From: Rhodococcus yunnanensis NBRC 103083
GTDB lineage: Bacteria > Actinomycetota > Actinomycetes > Mycobacteriales > Mycobacteriaceae
DNA length: 64,000 nt
Reading direction: 5' to 3'
Assembly: GCF_001895005.1 (NCBI RefSeq)
Contig: NZ_BCXH01000002.1
Span: forward strand, 1-64,000
In this document: one piece after another, positions 30,801 through 40,938 of the stretch
Position numbering within the stretch: position 1 is the stretch's first letter
Layout: each line of letters opens with the position of its first letter
Notes under the pieces: model-generated
Database searches by the model: none
The model's input: only the letters and a program-made list of their open reading frames with translations
Told to the model about the DNA's origin: nothing
Position numbers and translations under genes: made by a program

Positions 30801-30901
30801 ACCCAACCCAGCTTCTGCAGATCAGCTGGAGCTGTCGACTCCACCAAACCCAGCCGGCCTGCACCCGGAACGACCGATCGTGACGTCGGTGGACGCACCA
30901 T
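27857..30901 (-). CDS. glnE: glutamine synthetase adenylyltransferase/adenylyl-removing enzyme
   Basis: GlnE adds and removes AMP on the regulatory tyrosine of glutamine synthetase. The 1014-residue protein has the two nucleotidyltransferase domains of the family. The N-terminal (removing) domain has [15 protein letters not shown] near residue 237; the C-terminal (adding) domain has [17 protein letters not shown] near 737. Both carry the G-x-x-G/D-x-D catalytic pattern. It lies downstream of glnA2 on the same strand (107-nt gap), as in M. tuberculosis where glnE is essential. Its target tyrosine is present in GlnA1 and absent in GlnA2. Confidence 0.96.
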   Translation of the reverse strand: MVRPPTSRSVVPGAGRLGLVESTAPADLQKLGWVDEDSLELLWSLSRAANADLALRTVVRLSHALGEQFADVDAALRADKGFRGRLFGLTGASSALADHLVSDSESWRLLLTPEGKSSGANAKIELPSKDQLTRQLLAAVDAVQETGEHAAPDLYRAGIIGPEAVVALRKTYRDQVMVLAAADLAATVENEPVLPYQLVGTQLSDMADAALTAALAVAVATVCPDKPCPSRIAVIAMGKCGARELNYVSDVDVVFVAEPADAVASRIAGEMMRIGSSAFFEVDAALRPEGKRGELVRTLDSHIAYYKRWAKTWEFQALLKARPMTGDLELGHAYVAALNPMVWLASQREDFVPEVRAMRRRVEEMVPPELREREIKLGRGSLRDVEFAVQLLQLVHGRTDESLRVLGTVDALSALTDGGYIGRDDAANLTASYEFLRLIEHRLQLQRMKRTHTLPPPDDEEALRWLARAAHMRPDGNRDSLGVLNAEIKRNAQRIRRLHAKLFYRPLLDSVVRFDSDTVRLTPDAAIRQLAALGYATPENALGHLRALVGGGARRGQIQAVLLPTLLEWLADTPDPDAGLLNYRRLCEATVDQTWFLRMLRDEGAVAQRLMIVLGSSAYVPDLLIKAPEVIRLFVDGPTGPRLLDAEPEETYRAILSSSGRYDDPARAINAARALRRHELARVASADILGMLDVPQVCRALSSVWAAVINAALAAAIRASEAERGEPAPATLAVIGMGRLGGGELGYGSDADVLFVCKATGGSDDSVAVKWANGIADRVRKLLGAPSTDPPLEVDTGLRPEGRNGPVVRTLASYEAYYAQWAQAWEVQALLRAHQVAGDHDLGIEFLLMADKVRYPAGGVSQDAVREIRRIKARIDSERLPKGADPATHTKLGRGGLADIEWTVQLIQLRHAHDVPSLHNTSTLQSLDAIGAAELMSQTDVELLREAWILATKARNALVLVRGKPTDQLPRPGHVLSAVAKVAGWENGDAGEFLDNYLRVTRRAKAVVERTFGA

Positions 30902-31008
30902 CAGCGAACACCTCGACTCTGGCGTGACACTTCATTCACCTCACCGCGAGTGGGAACTACCCTCGTAGTCGAACGAAGTAAAACCTAGCCCATGTGCGGG
31001 TGGGATCG

Positions 31009-32349
31009 TTACAAGCCCAGGTACGCCTTCAACTCGTACGGAGTCACGTGGCTCCGGTACTCCTCCCACTCGCGACGCTTGTTGCGGAGGAAGAAGTCGA
31101 AGACGTGCTCGCCGAGCGCCTCGGCGACCAACTCGGAGCCTTCCATCGCGTCGAGCGCCTGATCGAGGCTGCCGGGAAGTTCCTTGTATCCCATCGCGCG
31201 CCGTTCCGCCGACGTGAGGGCCCACACGTCCTCCTCCGCCTCGGGCGGCAGAGTGTAGCCCTTCTCGATTCCGCGCAGACCCGCGGCGAGCAGAACCGCG
31301 AACGCCAGATAGGGGTTGCACGCCGAATCGGGGCTGCGGATCTCGACGCGTCGCGACGACGCCTTGTTCGGGGTGTACATCGGGACACGGATGAGAGCCG
31401 AGCGGTTCGCAGGGCCCCAGGACGCCGCTGTGGGTGCTTCTCCCCCGCGCACGAGGCGCTTGTAGGAGTTGACCCACTGGTTGGTCACCGCACTGATCTC
31501 GTTGGCGTGCTCGAGGATGCCTGCGATGAACGACTTACCGGTCTCGGACAGCTGCATCGGGTCGTCCGGGTTGTGGAACGCGTTGGTGTCACCCTCGAAC
31601 AGACTCATGTGGGTGTGCATCGCCGAGCCGGCCTGATCGCTGAAGGGCTTCGGCATGAACGTCGCACGCACGCCTTCTTCGATCGCAACTTCCTTGACCA
31701 CGTAGCGGAAGGTCATGATGTTGTCCGCCATCGACAGCGCGTCGGCGTAGCGAAGGTCGATCTCCTGCTGACCGGGTGCCGTCTCGTGGTGGCTGAACTC
31801 GACGGAGATGCCCATCGACTCGAGCGCATCGATGGCGTGACGGCGAAAGTTGGGTGCCGAGTCGTGGACAGCCTGGTCGAAATAGCCACCGTTGTCGGCG
31901 GGGGTGGGCGGTGAACCGTCCTCGGGGCTGTCCTTGAGCAGAAAGAACTCGATCTCGGGATGGACGTAGCAGCTGAATCCCAGGTCCGCTGCCTTGCTCA
32001 GCTGACGGCGCAGCACGTGGCGCGAATCGGCCCAGGACGGGGAACCGTCGGGCATCGCGATGTCGCAGAACATGCGCGCGGAATGCTGGTGGCCCTTACT
32101 GGTGGACCACGGCAGAATCTGGAATGTCGACGGGTCCGGCTTGGCGACCGTGTCGGCCTCGGACACGCGGGCGAATCCTTCGATCGCGCTGCCGTCGAAA
32201 CCGATGCCCTCGTCGAAGGCACCCTCGAGTTCGGCAGGCGCAATGGCCACCGATTTCAGATAGCCCAGGACATCGGTGAACCACAGGCGGACGAAGCGGA
32301 TGTCGCGCTCCTCCAGAGTCCGGAGCACGAATTCCTTTTGGCGATCCAT
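31009..32349 (-). CDS. glnA2: glutamine synthetase GlnA2
   Basis: The ATG at 32349 gives 446 residues, the length of M. tuberculosis GlnA2; a TTG six codons earlier is also in frame. Active-site segments are FDGSAIEGFARV, PEIEFFLL, HHETAPGQQEID and MPKPFSDQAGSAMHTHMS. In the loop that carries the adenylylation Tyr in GlnA1, this protein has EEDVWALTS, with Trp376 at that place, so GlnE should not modify it. GlnA2 homologues are low-activity, accessory enzymes in relatives. glnE follows on the same strand. Confidence 0.94.
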   Translation of the reverse strand: MDRQKEFVLRTLEERDIRFVRLWFTDVLGYLKSVAIAPAELEGAFDEGIGFDGSAIEGFARVSEADTVAKPDPSTFQILPWSTSKGHQHSARMFCDIAMPDGSPSWADSRHVLRRQLSKAADLGFSCYVHPEIEFFLLKDSPEDGSPPTPADNGGYFDQAVHDSAPNFRRHAIDALESMGISVEFSHHETAPGQQEIDLRYADALSMADNIMTFRYVVKEVAIEEGVRATFMPKPFSDQAGSAMHTHMSLFEGDTNAFHNPDDPMQLSETGKSFIAGILEHANEISAVTNQWVNSYKRLVRGGEAPTAASWGPANRSALIRVPMYTPNKASSRRVEIRSPDSACNPYLAFAVLLAAGLRGIEKGYTLPPEAEEDVWALTSAERRAMGYKELPGSLDQALDAMEGSELVAEALGEHVFDFFLRNKRREWEEYRSHVTPYELKAYLGL

Positions 32350-32450
32350 GTCCGCGAGAGTAAGCAAACCGCGTTAAATCTGTGTTACATCGTGAATTCG
32401 GTCTCACGTCCTCTATCTCCCACCTGCGGTTATACACAAGTGAGACGTGT

Positions 32451-34019
32451 TCAACACACCAGATCGTTACCTGGCGGGACGAGGTCGACCAGATAATCGA
32501 CCAACGGATCGTCGATGCACTCCTCACCCGAAAACGCCACGGTGTGCTGAGTTCCGTCGTAGGTCACCAGGTCCGCGCCGAGTTGGCTCGCCAGATCGAC
32601 ACCTGCCTGATAAGGCGTCGCCGGATCGAACGTCGTGGACACCACCACCAGCGTCGGCAGCCCCGACACCGACACGGAGTGCGGATTTCCCGTGTTCGGC
32701 ACCGGCCAGAAGGCACACACGTCGAGGGGAGCCTGGCCGGTCCCCCTGCCGTCGTCCAGGAACGGCGCGGCTTCGCGGTACCGGCGGTCCGCCTCGCCTG
32801 CCTCGGCGCGGTCGGTCACGGGCGGATCGTCGACACACCGAATGGCGTTGAACGCATCGTCGAGATTGGAATACGAACCGTCGTCGAGCCGACCCGAGTA
32901 CGCATCCGCCAACCGAAGCAGGGTGTCTCCCCTGCCGTCGTTCAGCTCCGCCAGGCCCACGCGGAGAACACGCCACAGACTCTCCGAATACAACGCCTGC
33001 TGGACCCCGGTCAATGCGTCGTCGTAGCTCAAGCCACGTGGATCGGTGGTCTCCGCAGGTGTGTCGATCAACGGATCGACCAGTTCACGGAATCTGGTGT
33101 TCACCGTGGCCGGGTCGGATCCGAGCGCGCATGTCGCCGAGCGCGCGCAATCCGCGGCGAAACCGTCGAATGCCTGCTGGAATGCCGCACCCTGTTCGAC
33201 TGCCTCGTCGACAGGGGTCTGCTCGGGGTCGAGCGCACCGTCGAGCACCATTGCACGAACGTTGTCGGGGAACGCCTCGGCGTACGTGGTTCCGATTCGC
33301 GTGCCGTAGGAGTAACCCACATAGGTGAGTTTCTCGTCGCCGAGCACCGATCTGATGACGTCCATGTCGCGCACCACCTCGTACGTCCCGACGTGTGCCA
33401 GCACGTCCGAGCCGGTCCGGTCCGCGCACTTGGTGGCGTAGTCGCGACGCTCGTTCTCGGTGTCGGCGATCCCTTGGGGTGAGACGTCGACGTCGGGTTC
33501 CTTGCGCTCCTCTTCGACTTCCTCGGCAGTCAGGCAGCGAACTGCGGGAGTCGAGGCGCCGATGCCGCGCGGATCGAATCCGATGCGATCGAACCTCTCG
33601 GCAACGGCCGAGCCTTCGGCCTGGGTCGCCAGATAGAGCCCCGACGCGCCTGGTCCTCCCGGGTTGAAGAGAATCGAGCCGATCTTCTCGCCCGACGCCC
33701 TGGCCCGGGAGATGGCGACTAACGCGGTGGGACCGGTCGGATCGGCGTAGTCCAGCGGAACACTCACCTTCGCGCACTCGACGTCACTTCCGAGGCCCGT
33801 CCCATCGGTGTCGTAGGACTCGCACGATTGCCATTCGAGCGTCTGAGTGTAGAACTCGTCCAGGCCGGCTGGAATTGCACCTGCTCCCGGCTGGAACTGC
33901 CCCTCCGACGACGGTTCCGGCGTGCCCTCGGCGGTGTCCGGCTGCGCGCATCCCGAGAACACCACGAGCGCGACGGCACCGAGAACACAGGCGCCAGCTC
34001 TACTCGACCTCATGTTCAC
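32451..34019 (-). CDS. secreted alpha/beta-hydrolase serine protease lipoprotein (Hip1/CaeA-like)
   Basis: The 522-residue protein has a signal peptide with lipobox VVFSGC (Cys24). The mature domain is of the Streptomyces tripeptidyl aminopeptidase/Hip1 type: oxyanion segment NPGGPGASG, nucleophile Ser237 in GYSYGT, FDPATP with the catalytic Asp and GTQHTV with His near the C-terminus. It corresponds to Rv2224c (Hip1), a cell-envelope protease; the paralogue Rv2223c is not present here. It is divergent from nadE. Confidence 0.9.
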   Translation of the reverse strand: MNMRSSRAGACVLGAVALVVFSGCAQPDTAEGTPEPSSEGQFQPGAGAIPAGLDEFYTQTLEWQSCESYDTDGTGLGSDVECAKVSVPLDYADPTGPTALVAISRARASGEKIGSILFNPGGPGASGLYLATQAEGSAVAERFDRIGFDPRGIGASTPAVRCLTAEEVEEERKEPDVDVSPQGIADTENERRDYATKCADRTGSDVLAHVGTYEVVRDMDVIRSVLGDEKLTYVGYSYGTRIGTTYAEAFPDNVRAMVLDGALDPEQTPVDEAVEQGAAFQQAFDGFAADCARSATCALGSDPATVNTRFRELVDPLIDTPAETTDPRGLSYDDALTGVQQALYSESLWRVLRVGLAELNDGRGDTLLRLADAYSGRLDDGSYSNLDDAFNAIRCVDDPPVTDRAEAGEADRRYREAAPFLDDGRGTGQAPLDVCAFWPVPNTGNPHSVSVSGLPTLVVVSTTFDPATPYQAGVDLASQLGADLVTYDGTQHTVAFSGEECIDDPLVDYLVDLVPPGNDLVC

Positions 34020-34093
34020 GATGTTGCCAGAACAACGGTTCGGACCCTGCGCACATCGCGCGCTCCGCGGCGCCCAGCACTAGGATTCGACGC

Positions 34094-35851
34094 GTGCAGG
34101 CACTGCGAATCGCTCTTGCCCAGACCAATCCCACGGTAGGAGATCTCGACGGCAACAGCTCACTGATCGCCTCGTGGTCCCTGCGGGCTGTTCAGGAGGG
34201 TGCGCAGGTCGTTCTGTTTCCGGAAATGGCGCTGACCGGCTACCCCGTCGAGGATCTTGCGCTACGCCCCTCGTTCGCCGATGCCTCACGCGATGCGCTC
34301 GCCCGACTGGCCGAAGAATTGGATCGATCGGGATGCGGCGACGCAGTCGTGGTCGTCGGATACCTCGATCGCGACACCTCAGGGTCCCGAAACAGCGCCG
34401 CAGTGCTGTCCCGCGGCAGCGTCCTGTCCCGATACGACAAGGTCGCACTACCGACCTATCGAGTCTTCGACGAGGTCCGCTACTTCGCGCCCGGTTCGCG
34501 GCTGAGTATCACCACGGTGAACGAGTTCCGGCTCGGAATCGTGATCTGCGAGGACATCTGGCAACCCGGCGGTCCGGTGCCTGCATATTCGGCAGCAGGA
34601 ATCGACGGCCTGCTCTGCCTCAATGCGAGCCCGTACGAGCGCGGCAAGGACACGATCCGCCGTTCCGTCGTCGAACGGCGGGCCGCCGAGGCCGGAGTCC
34701 CGGTGGCATACGCCAACCTCGTCGGCGCGCAGGACGAGCTGGTCTTCGACGGCGGAAGTCTCGTTGTCGCAGCCGACGGACGACTCCTCGGGCTGGCGCC
34801 CGTGTTCACCGAGGAACTGCTGTACGTGAACCTGGAATTGCCTGCCGAGCGGACGACCGACCGCGTCGGCGTCGATGGATGGACCGTCGACCGCAACACT
34901 GTCTCCGATGCCGTCGTGCGAGGGTGGAATCCACTCGCTCCGGCTATCTCGACATCCCCCGACGGTCACTCCTCGTCGGACGAGGAAACGGTGTGGGCAG
35001 CGCTCGTCACGGGACTACGAGACTATGTGCACAAGAACGGGTTTCGTAGCGTGGCACTCGGACTATCCGGCGGTATCGACTCGGCCGTGGTCGCTGCGAT
35101 CGCCGTCGATTCACTCGGCAGCGATGCAGTCCACGGTATATCCATGCCGTCGCGATACTCCTCCGATCATTCACGAAGCGATGCAGACGAATTCGCACGC
35201 CGCACCGGCATTCACTTCCGCACCGAGCCGATCTCGGCCATGGTCGAGGCCTTCACGGAACAATTGGCGTTGACCGGTCTCGCCGAGGAGAACATTCAGG
35301 CGCGTTGTCGCGGCATGACATTGATGGCACTGTCCAACTCCGCCGGACACCTCATCCTGGCCACCGGTAACAAATCCGAGCTCGCCGTTGGCTATTCGAC
35401 GATCTACGGCGACGCCGTCGGCGGATTCGCACCCATCAAGGACGTACCGAAATCACTGGTGTGGCACCTGGCCCGATGGCGCAACAAAGCTGCCGCCGAA
35501 CGCGGTGAGGTGCCGCCGATTCCGGAAGGCAGCATCGACAAGCCCCCCTCTGCAGAACTGCGACCGGGCCAACTCGACACCGATTCACTTCCCGACTACG
35601 ACGAGCTCGACGCCATACTCTTCCGGTACGTCGACAACGACCAGGGACTCGACGACATCGTGGCCGCAGGATACGACCGCGACACCGTTGTCGAGATCCT
35701 TCGTAAGGTCGACGCGGCCGAGTACAAGCGTCGCCAGTATCCGATCGGTACCAAGATCACCTCACGCGCGTTCGGCCGCGACCGCCGGATGCCCATCACC
35801 AACGGTTTCCGCGACAGCGGTGTGACCAATTGCACTCGGGAGTCCACTTAA
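34094..35851 (+). CDS. nadE: glutamine-dependent NAD+ synthetase
   Basis: NadE amidates nicotinate adenine dinucleotide to NAD+. From the GTG at 34094 the protein has 585 residues: an N-terminal nitrilase-type glutaminase (Glu44 in FPEMALTGYP, Lys116 in RYDKVALP, Cys175 in LLCLNASPYERGK) and a C-terminal synthetase with the ATP PP-loop LSGGIDSAVV near residue 325. It is the shorter bacterial class; M. tuberculosis NadE has 679 residues and lies elsewhere. No NAD synthetase is found at this place in the M. tuberculosis order, so it is an insertion relative to that block. Confidence 0.94.
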   Translation: MQALRIALAQTNPTVGDLDGNSSLIASWSLRAVQEGAQVVLFPEMALTGYPVEDLALRPSFADASRDALARLAEELDRSGCGDAVVVVGYLDRDTSGSRNSAAVLSRGSVLSRYDKVALPTYRVFDEVRYFAPGSRLSITTVNEFRLGIVICEDIWQPGGPVPAYSAAGIDGLLCLNASPYERGKDTIRRSVVERRAAEAGVPVAYANLVGAQDELVFDGGSLVVAADGRLLGLAPVFTEELLYVNLELPAERTTDRVGVDGWTVDRNTVSDAVVRGWNPLAPAISTSPDGHSSSDEETVWAALVTGLRDYVHKNGFRSVALGLSGGIDSAVVAAIAVDSLGSDAVHGISMPSRYSSDHSRSDADEFARRTGIHFRTEPISAMVEAFTEQLALTGLAEENIQARCRGMTLMALSNSAGHLILATGNKSELAVGYSTIYGDAVGGFAPIKDVPKSLVWHLARWRNKAAAERGEVPPIPEGSIDKPPSAELRPGQLDTDSLPDYDELDAILFRYVDNDQGLDDIVAAGYDRDTVVEILRKVDAAEYKRRQYPIGTKITSRAFGRDRRMPITNGFRDSGVTNCTREST

Positions 35852-35941
35852 CGGGCAACGTCGTCGGTGGCAGACTGGGGACGTCATCAACCCCATCCCG
35901 GGGACCCGCAGGCGGGCCTCGAGGAACCGAAAGGGACAAAG

Positions 35942-36787
35942 ATGTCCGACAATTCTGTGTACGGTTCGACCGATTCTGCGGTGTCCGGTTTGACTCGTAA
36001 GACCCGCACGCACCACCTGCTGCAGATGAAGGCAGAGGGCGAGCGGTGGGCGATGCTCACGGCGTACGACTACTCGAGTGCTCGAATCTTCGAAGAAGCT
36101 GGCATCCCGGTGCTGCTCGTCGGCGATTCCGCCGCCAATGTCGTCTACGGCTACGACACGACTGTTCCGATCACCATCGACGAATTGCTGCCGCTCGTTC
36201 GCGGCGTCGTACGCGGCGCTCCGCAGGCCCTCGTCGTCGCCGATCTGCCGTTCGGCAGCTACGAGTCCTCACCGCAGCAGGCGCTCGCCACGGCGACGCG
36301 GTTCATGAAGGAAGGTCTCGCCAACGCCGTCAAGCTCGAGGGCGGCGAACGCGTCGCCGATCAGATCGCGGCGATCACCGCGGCAGGCATTCCGGTGATG
36401 GCCCATATCGGCTTCACTCCGCAGAGCGTCAACGGCCTGGGCGGCTTCCGTGTCCAGGGCCGCGGCGACGGCGCAGATCAACTGGTCGCCGACGCCATCG
36501 CCGTGCAGGAGGCAGGTGCATTCTCGGTCGTGATGGAGATGGTTCCCGCCGATGTAGCCGGACAGGTCAGCCGCAAGCTCACGATTCCGACGATCGGAAT
36601 CGGCGCGGGCAACGAGACCGACGCTCAGGTGCTGGTGTGGCAGGACATGGCCGGATACACCAACGGCAAGACCGCCAAGTTCGTCAAGAAGTTCGGCAAC
36701 GTCGGTGACGAACTTCGTAATGCCGCTGCCAGTTACCTCTCCGAGGTTCGAACGGGCACGTTCCCTGCGCCCGAGCACAGTTACTAG
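35942..36787 (+). CDS. panB: 3-methyl-2-oxobutanoate hydroxymethyltransferase
   Basis: PanB makes ketopantoate from 2-oxoisovalerate and methylene-tetrahydrofolate, the first step to pantothenate and CoA. The ATG at 35942 follows AAAGGG. The 281-residue TIM-barrel protein has the metal-binding region [17 protein letters not shown], the [20 protein letters not shown] segment (20 residues) and catalytic Glu in VVMEMVP. It corresponds to Rv2225. Confidence 0.96.
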   Translation: MSDNSVYGSTDSAVSGLTRKTRTHHLLQMKAEGERWAMLTAYDYSSARIFEEAGIPVLLVGDSAANVVYGYDTTVPITIDELLPLVRGVVRGAPQALVVADLPFGSYESSPQQALATATRFMKEGLANAVKLEGGERVADQIAAITAAGIPVMAHIGFTPQSVNGLGGFRVQGRGDGADQLVADAIAVQEAGAFSVVMEMVPADVAGQVSRKLTIPTIGIGAGNETDAQVLVWQDMAGYTNGKTAKFVKKFGNVGDELRNAAASYLSEVRTGTFPAPEHSY

Positions 36788-36846
36788 CCCGCACCGCTCC
36801 AGAACGAGCGCGCAACAGACTGCCCGAAGATGGCACACTCGGTGCC

Positions 36847-37293
36847 ATGAATCCAGGCAGAAGTAGGTATCGCCGAGCAGCCGTCTCCCTCGTGGGGGCG
36901 GTTGCCGTCGTCGGATCGATCGGCGCATGCAGCACCGACTCGACGACGACCGGGTCATCGTCGCAGCTGACCACGACGACGACGGAAGCTCCGACGACCA
37001 CCGCCCAACCGTCCGCGGCGGGTGGCATCACCGATCAGCAGAAGCAGCAACTGTGCACCGATCTCGGCGAGCAGTTGCAGGAATGGCGGATCCAGGGCCC
37101 GACGCTGGGCCGCGGTGGCCTGAACATCGTCGTCCAGACGTGGGCCGCGCAGAGCGGTGCGATCAATCTGCAGGTGGTGCAGAACCGCGCCATCGTCGAC
37201 GACATCACGATCGAGAACTGCCCCGACGTCCGCGAGGAAGCGATGCGCTCGCTCGACATCCCCGATCTCGCATCCGGTCTGGTCGGGTTCTGA
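36847..37293 (+). CDS. small secreted lipoprotein of unknown function
   Basis: The 148-residue product has an Arg-rich N-terminus, a hydrophobic stretch and a lipobox-like GSIGAC (Cys28). A Ser/Thr-rich linker (about 30-58) follows, then a compact domain with two cysteines (QLCTDLGEQLQEW and IENCPDVREEAM) that could form a disulfide. I do not recognise the family. The next gene starts 3 nt later, so they are probably co-transcribed. Confidence 0.75.
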   Translation: MNPGRSRYRRAAVSLVGAVAVVGSIGACSTDSTTTGSSSQLTTTTTEAPTTTAQPSAAGGITDQQKQQLCTDLGEQLQEWRIQGPTLGRGGLNIVVQTWAAQSGAINLQVVQNRAIVDDITIENCPDVREEAMRSLDIPDLASGLVGF

Positions 37294-37296
37294 TCC

Positions 37297-38274
37297 GTGG
37301 CCGAGAACTACACGACGGAGCTGTATCCACCGATCGAGCCGTTCGAGACCGGCCATCTCGACGTCGGTGAGGGCCAAAGGATCTATTGGGAGATCAGCGG
37401 CAACCCCACCGGTAAGCCGGTGGTGTTCGTGCACGGCGGTCCCGGCGGTGGCACCGGTCCGGCTCAGCGGCGGTACTTCGATCCTGCCGTCTACCGCATC
37501 GTTCTGTTCGACCAGCGTGGGTGCGGCCGATCGACGCCGCACATCGCCGACGGTGCCGACCCCGCGGTCAACACCACCGACCGCCTCGTCGCCGACATCG
37601 AGAAGCTCCGCGAACACCTGGGCGTCGACAAGTGGCTCGTGTTCGGCGGTTCCTGGGGATCGACGCTGTCGCTGGCGTACGCGCAGTCCCATCGCGAGCG
37701 GGTGACCGGATTGATCCTGCGCGGCATCTTCCTGCTGCGTCGCAGTGAGATCGACTGGTACTACAACGGCGGTGCCGGCCACCTTTTCCCCGAACAGTGG
37801 GAGAAGTTCCTGGGGCCGGTCCCCGAGGACCAGCGAGACTCCGACCTCGTCGAGGTCTACCACCGGTTGCTGACGTCCGACGACCGGGAGATCGCGGTCG
37901 CCGCCGCGGTCGCGTGGTCGGCATGGGAAGCTGCGACGAGCTACCTACTGCCGCGGCCCGACCAGATCGCCGAGAACTCCGATCCGCGGTTCGCTCTCGC
38001 GTTCGCCGGAATCGAGAACCACTACTTCCGCAACGGGGGGTTCCTCGCCGAGAATCAACTCCTGAACGATGCGCACCGGCTCGACGGTATTCCCGGCATC
38101 ATCGTGCAAGGTCGGTACGACGTCGTCTGCCCGGCGACCAGTGCATACGCCCTCCACAGGGCGTGGCCGGGCGCCGAGCTGACAATCGTGGACGACGCCG
38201 GGCACTCGGCAGCGGAACCCGGGATCGTCCACCACTTGGTCGAAGCAACCGACAGGTTCGCCTCGCTACTGTGA
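37297..38274 (+). CDS. pip: prolyl aminopeptidase (proline iminopeptidase)
   Basis: This alpha/beta-hydrolase removes N-terminal proline from peptides. The 325-residue protein has the oxyanion motif HGGPGGG, FDQRGCGRS, nucleophile Ser119 in GGSWGS, and the Asp and His of the triad in QGRYDVVCP and DDAGHSAAEP. Length and motifs fit peptidase family S33. Start is GTG. Its stop overlaps the convergent RNB ribonuclease stop by 9 bp. Confidence 0.93.
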   Translation: MAENYTTELYPPIEPFETGHLDVGEGQRIYWEISGNPTGKPVVFVHGGPGGGTGPAQRRYFDPAVYRIVLFDQRGCGRSTPHIADGADPAVNTTDRLVADIEKLREHLGVDKWLVFGGSWGSTLSLAYAQSHRERVTGLILRGIFLLRRSEIDWYYNGGAGHLFPEQWEKFLGPVPEDQRDSDLVEVYHRLLTSDDREIAVAAAVAWSAWEAATSYLLPRPDQIAENSDPRFALAFAGIENHYFRNGGFLAENQLLNDAHRLDGIPGIIVQGRYDVVCPATSAYALHRAWPGAELTIVDDAGHSAAEPGIVHHLVEATDRFASLL

Positions 38275-39675
38275 GTCGTACGCGAATTCGATCCGGCGGG
38301 AGTCGGTGTCGGCGATGGTGAGCCGCACCGTCACCTTCTCCCCCTCCGGTGGCGCGCCTGTGCACTTGCCGATCACGATGGGGTCGTGCAGGAACACCTC
38401 GGCGTCACGTTTGCCCTCCGCGCCCCGGAGAACGAGGGCACCGAACTTCTCGCCGACCCTGCCCGACAGCACCATCGCCTCGGTCAGATCGATACACGCT
38501 CGATCGACCTTGGACGCAGTCGAATCCGAAGCACGCATCACAGCAGGTAGATCCGGAAGCGCGGCCCGTGCCCACGATGGAATGTCGACCTCGGCGACGA
38601 CGGCAAGGCATATCTCGGTGGCGAATCGATCCGACAATCGACGTAGCGGCGCGGTGACATGCGCGTACGGCGCCGCAATGCCGGAATGCTCTGTCAACGA
38701 GGGCAATTCACCGTCGAACGCGGCGTAGTCCGCCCCGCGAAGCAATCCTGTCGCCTCGGTCATCATGGCCAGCGTTTCGGGCGCGTCGGACTCGAGACCT
38801 GCCAACACCGTCCCTGCCGAAGCCCCGTCGGGCCAGTCGATGTCGAGCATCTCGGCAGTCTTGCGCATAGCGGTCAGGGCGTCGTCCGACGCCGGCGGCA
38901 GTGTGCGGAGCAGACCCACTCCTGCACCGATCATGATGCGGGCAGCGCACATTCCGGTCAGCAACGACACCTCGGCGTTCCAGCTGTCGACGTCGGTCCG
39001 GCGTTGCAGTTCGATTCGCCACGAATCGCCGCTCCCCACCACTTCCTGCTCGGGCAACGTGATGTCGATCGATCCACGACGCAACGCCGACTGTGCCCGC
39101 AGCGCACCGAACTCCGCGAGTGCAGCGATGGATGGATGCGGTGTGCCTGCATCGACGTCGGCCTGTACGCCTGCGTAGTCGAGCCGTGCGATCGACCGTA
39201 CCGTCGCGCGGACCACCGACCACGCCACCGGCTCCGCGTCGGAGTCGAGATCGATACGCCACAGCGCTGCAGGCCGCAGCTCGTTCGGCAACAAACTCGC
39301 CGACCCTTCCGACAGCATCCTCGGATGCAGCGGCACCGAACCGTCGGGCAGATAGTAGGTTTGGCCGCGCTCACGGGTCTCGGTATCGAGAGCGCCGTCG
39401 GGGACGACGATCGCGCCGACATCGGCGATCGCGTAGTGCACCACGAAGCCCGTCGCGTGTTTCTCGATGTGCACTGCTTGATCGAGATCCATCGAGCCGG
39501 GCGGGTCGATGGTCACGAACTCGATGTCGGTGCGGTCCGCACGCTCACCTACGTGCCTGTCGACGGCCGCCTCCGCCTCTGCGAGTGCCTGCTCGCTGAA
39601 GTCTTCACGAAGACGAAACTCGGACCTGATGGCGTGAAAGTCGAACCCAGTGACGACCAGCCGAGACAGCACCAC
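38266..39675 (-). CDS. RNB-domain 3'-5' exoribonuclease
   Basis: Taking the GTG at 39675, the protein has 469 residues and lacks the separate cold-shock and S1 domains of full RNase II/R. The catalytic RNB core carries FVTIDPPGSMDLDQAVHIEK, whose acidic residues are the expected Mg2+ ligands. Further conserved points are AIADVGAIV and the ring of residues in AAPYAHVTAPLRRLSDRFAT. Similar short RNB proteins are common in Actinobacteria. The start lies 5 nt after the stop of the small SPOR gene upstream. Confidence 0.87.
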   Translation of the reverse strand: MVLSRLVVTGFDFHAIRSEFRLREDFSEQALAEAEAAVDRHVGERADRTDIEFVTIDPPGSMDLDQAVHIEKHATGFVVHYAIADVGAIVVPDGALDTETRERGQTYYLPDGSVPLHPRMLSEGSASLLPNELRPAALWRIDLDSDAEPVAWSVVRATVRSIARLDYAGVQADVDAGTPHPSIAALAEFGALRAQSALRRGSIDITLPEQEVVGSGDSWRIELQRRTDVDSWNAEVSLLTGMCAARIMIGAGVGLLRTLPPASDDALTAMRKTAEMLDIDWPDGASAGTVLAGLESDAPETLAMMTEATGLLRGADYAAFDGELPSLTEHSGIAAPYAHVTAPLRRLSDRFATEICLAVVAEVDIPSWARAALPDLPAVMRASDSTASKVDRACIDLTEAMVLSGRVGEKFGALVLRGAEGKRDAEVFLHDPIVIGKCTGAPPEGEKVTVRLTIADTDSRRIEFAYDSQ

Positions 39676-39680
39676 GAGAG

Positions 39681-39866
39681 TCAGTTGTTCCAGTCGTCGT
39701 CGGCCTTGTCGGCGGCCTTGTTTCGCTCGGCCGCGATCTGGATGGCGCGTTCGGCGGTCTGCCGGTCCGGGTAGGGCCCCATGCGATCGAGAGCGCCCGA
39801 TTCCTTGCCCTGCGAGACCGTCTTGGTGCGTACGTCGTAGTACCAGGCTTCGTCGTCTGTGCTCAT
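39681..39866 (-). CDS. small SPOR-like protein
   Basis: The 61-residue protein from the ATG at 39866 contains WYYDVRTKTVSQGKESGALD and RMGPYPDRQTAERAIQIAAER, the pattern of short actinobacterial proteins annotated as SPOR-domain. It lies between rnpB and the RNB ribonuclease, transcribed with the latter. The role is unknown; peptidoglycan binding is a family guess and no signal peptide is present, so it is probably cytoplasmic. Confidence 0.8.
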   Translation of the reverse strand: MSTDDEAWYYDVRTKTVSQGKESGALDRMGPYPDRQTAERAIQIAAERNKAADKADDDWNN

Positions 39867-39902
39867 GATCCCAGTGTGCCCGATCATGAGGGAGGAGAAA
39901 GT

Positions 39903-40349
<447 letters not shown>

Positions 40350-40416
40350 GGTGGGAACTCTACCTCGCTGTGTAGCCCATGCACGACACTGTGCGCCCCG
40401 AACTACAGTTCACGTC

Positions 40417-40938
40417 ATGGATCACGTCGTTCTGCTGCGCGGAATCAACGTCGGTGGGATCAACATCAAGATGGCCGATCTCCGTGCGGCTCTGACGAAC
40501 GCGGGTTTCGACGACGTCCGCACCATCCTGGCAACCGGCAACGTTCGACTCCGGTCGCCGCTGAGTGGGGCGAAGTTGAAGAAGTCGGTCGAGACCGTGC
40601 TGTCCGACACCTTCGGATACGAGGCCTGGGTCATCGTGCTGGACGAGCCGGCGCTTCGTGCGATCGTCGACGCCTATCCGTTCGACGCGGAACGAGAGGG
40701 ATGGCATCCATATGTGATCTTCGGCAACAACGCCGACCATCTCGCGGAACTCGCGGCGATCGGCGGCACGCTCGATCCGGAGCTCGAGCGCATCTCGGCC
40801 GGAGACAGCGTCGTGTACTGGGAGGTCGTGAAGGGGTTCACCACCGACAGTGTCGTCGGGAAGTTCACCTCGAAGGCGAAGTACAAGCCGACCACCACCA
40901 CCAGGAATCTACGGACGCTCGTCAAGATGCTGGCGTGA
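40417..40938 (+). CDS. DUF1697 protein
   Basis: The 173-residue protein starts MDHVVLLRGINVGG and continues ADLRAALTNAGFDDVRT, the strongly conserved DUF1697 N-terminus. A later segment TSKAKYKPTTTTRNLRTLVK is also typical. The family has an unknown function. Its TGA overlaps the GTG start of the next gene (GTGA). Confidence 0.9.
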   Translation: MDHVVLLRGINVGGINIKMADLRAALTNAGFDDVRTILATGNVRLRSPLSGAKLKKSVETVLSDTFGYEAWVIVLDEPALRAIVDAYPFDAEREGWHPYVIFGNNADHLAELAAIGGTLDPELERISAGDSVVYWEVVKGFTTDSVVGKFTSKAKYKPTTTTRNLRTLVKMLA

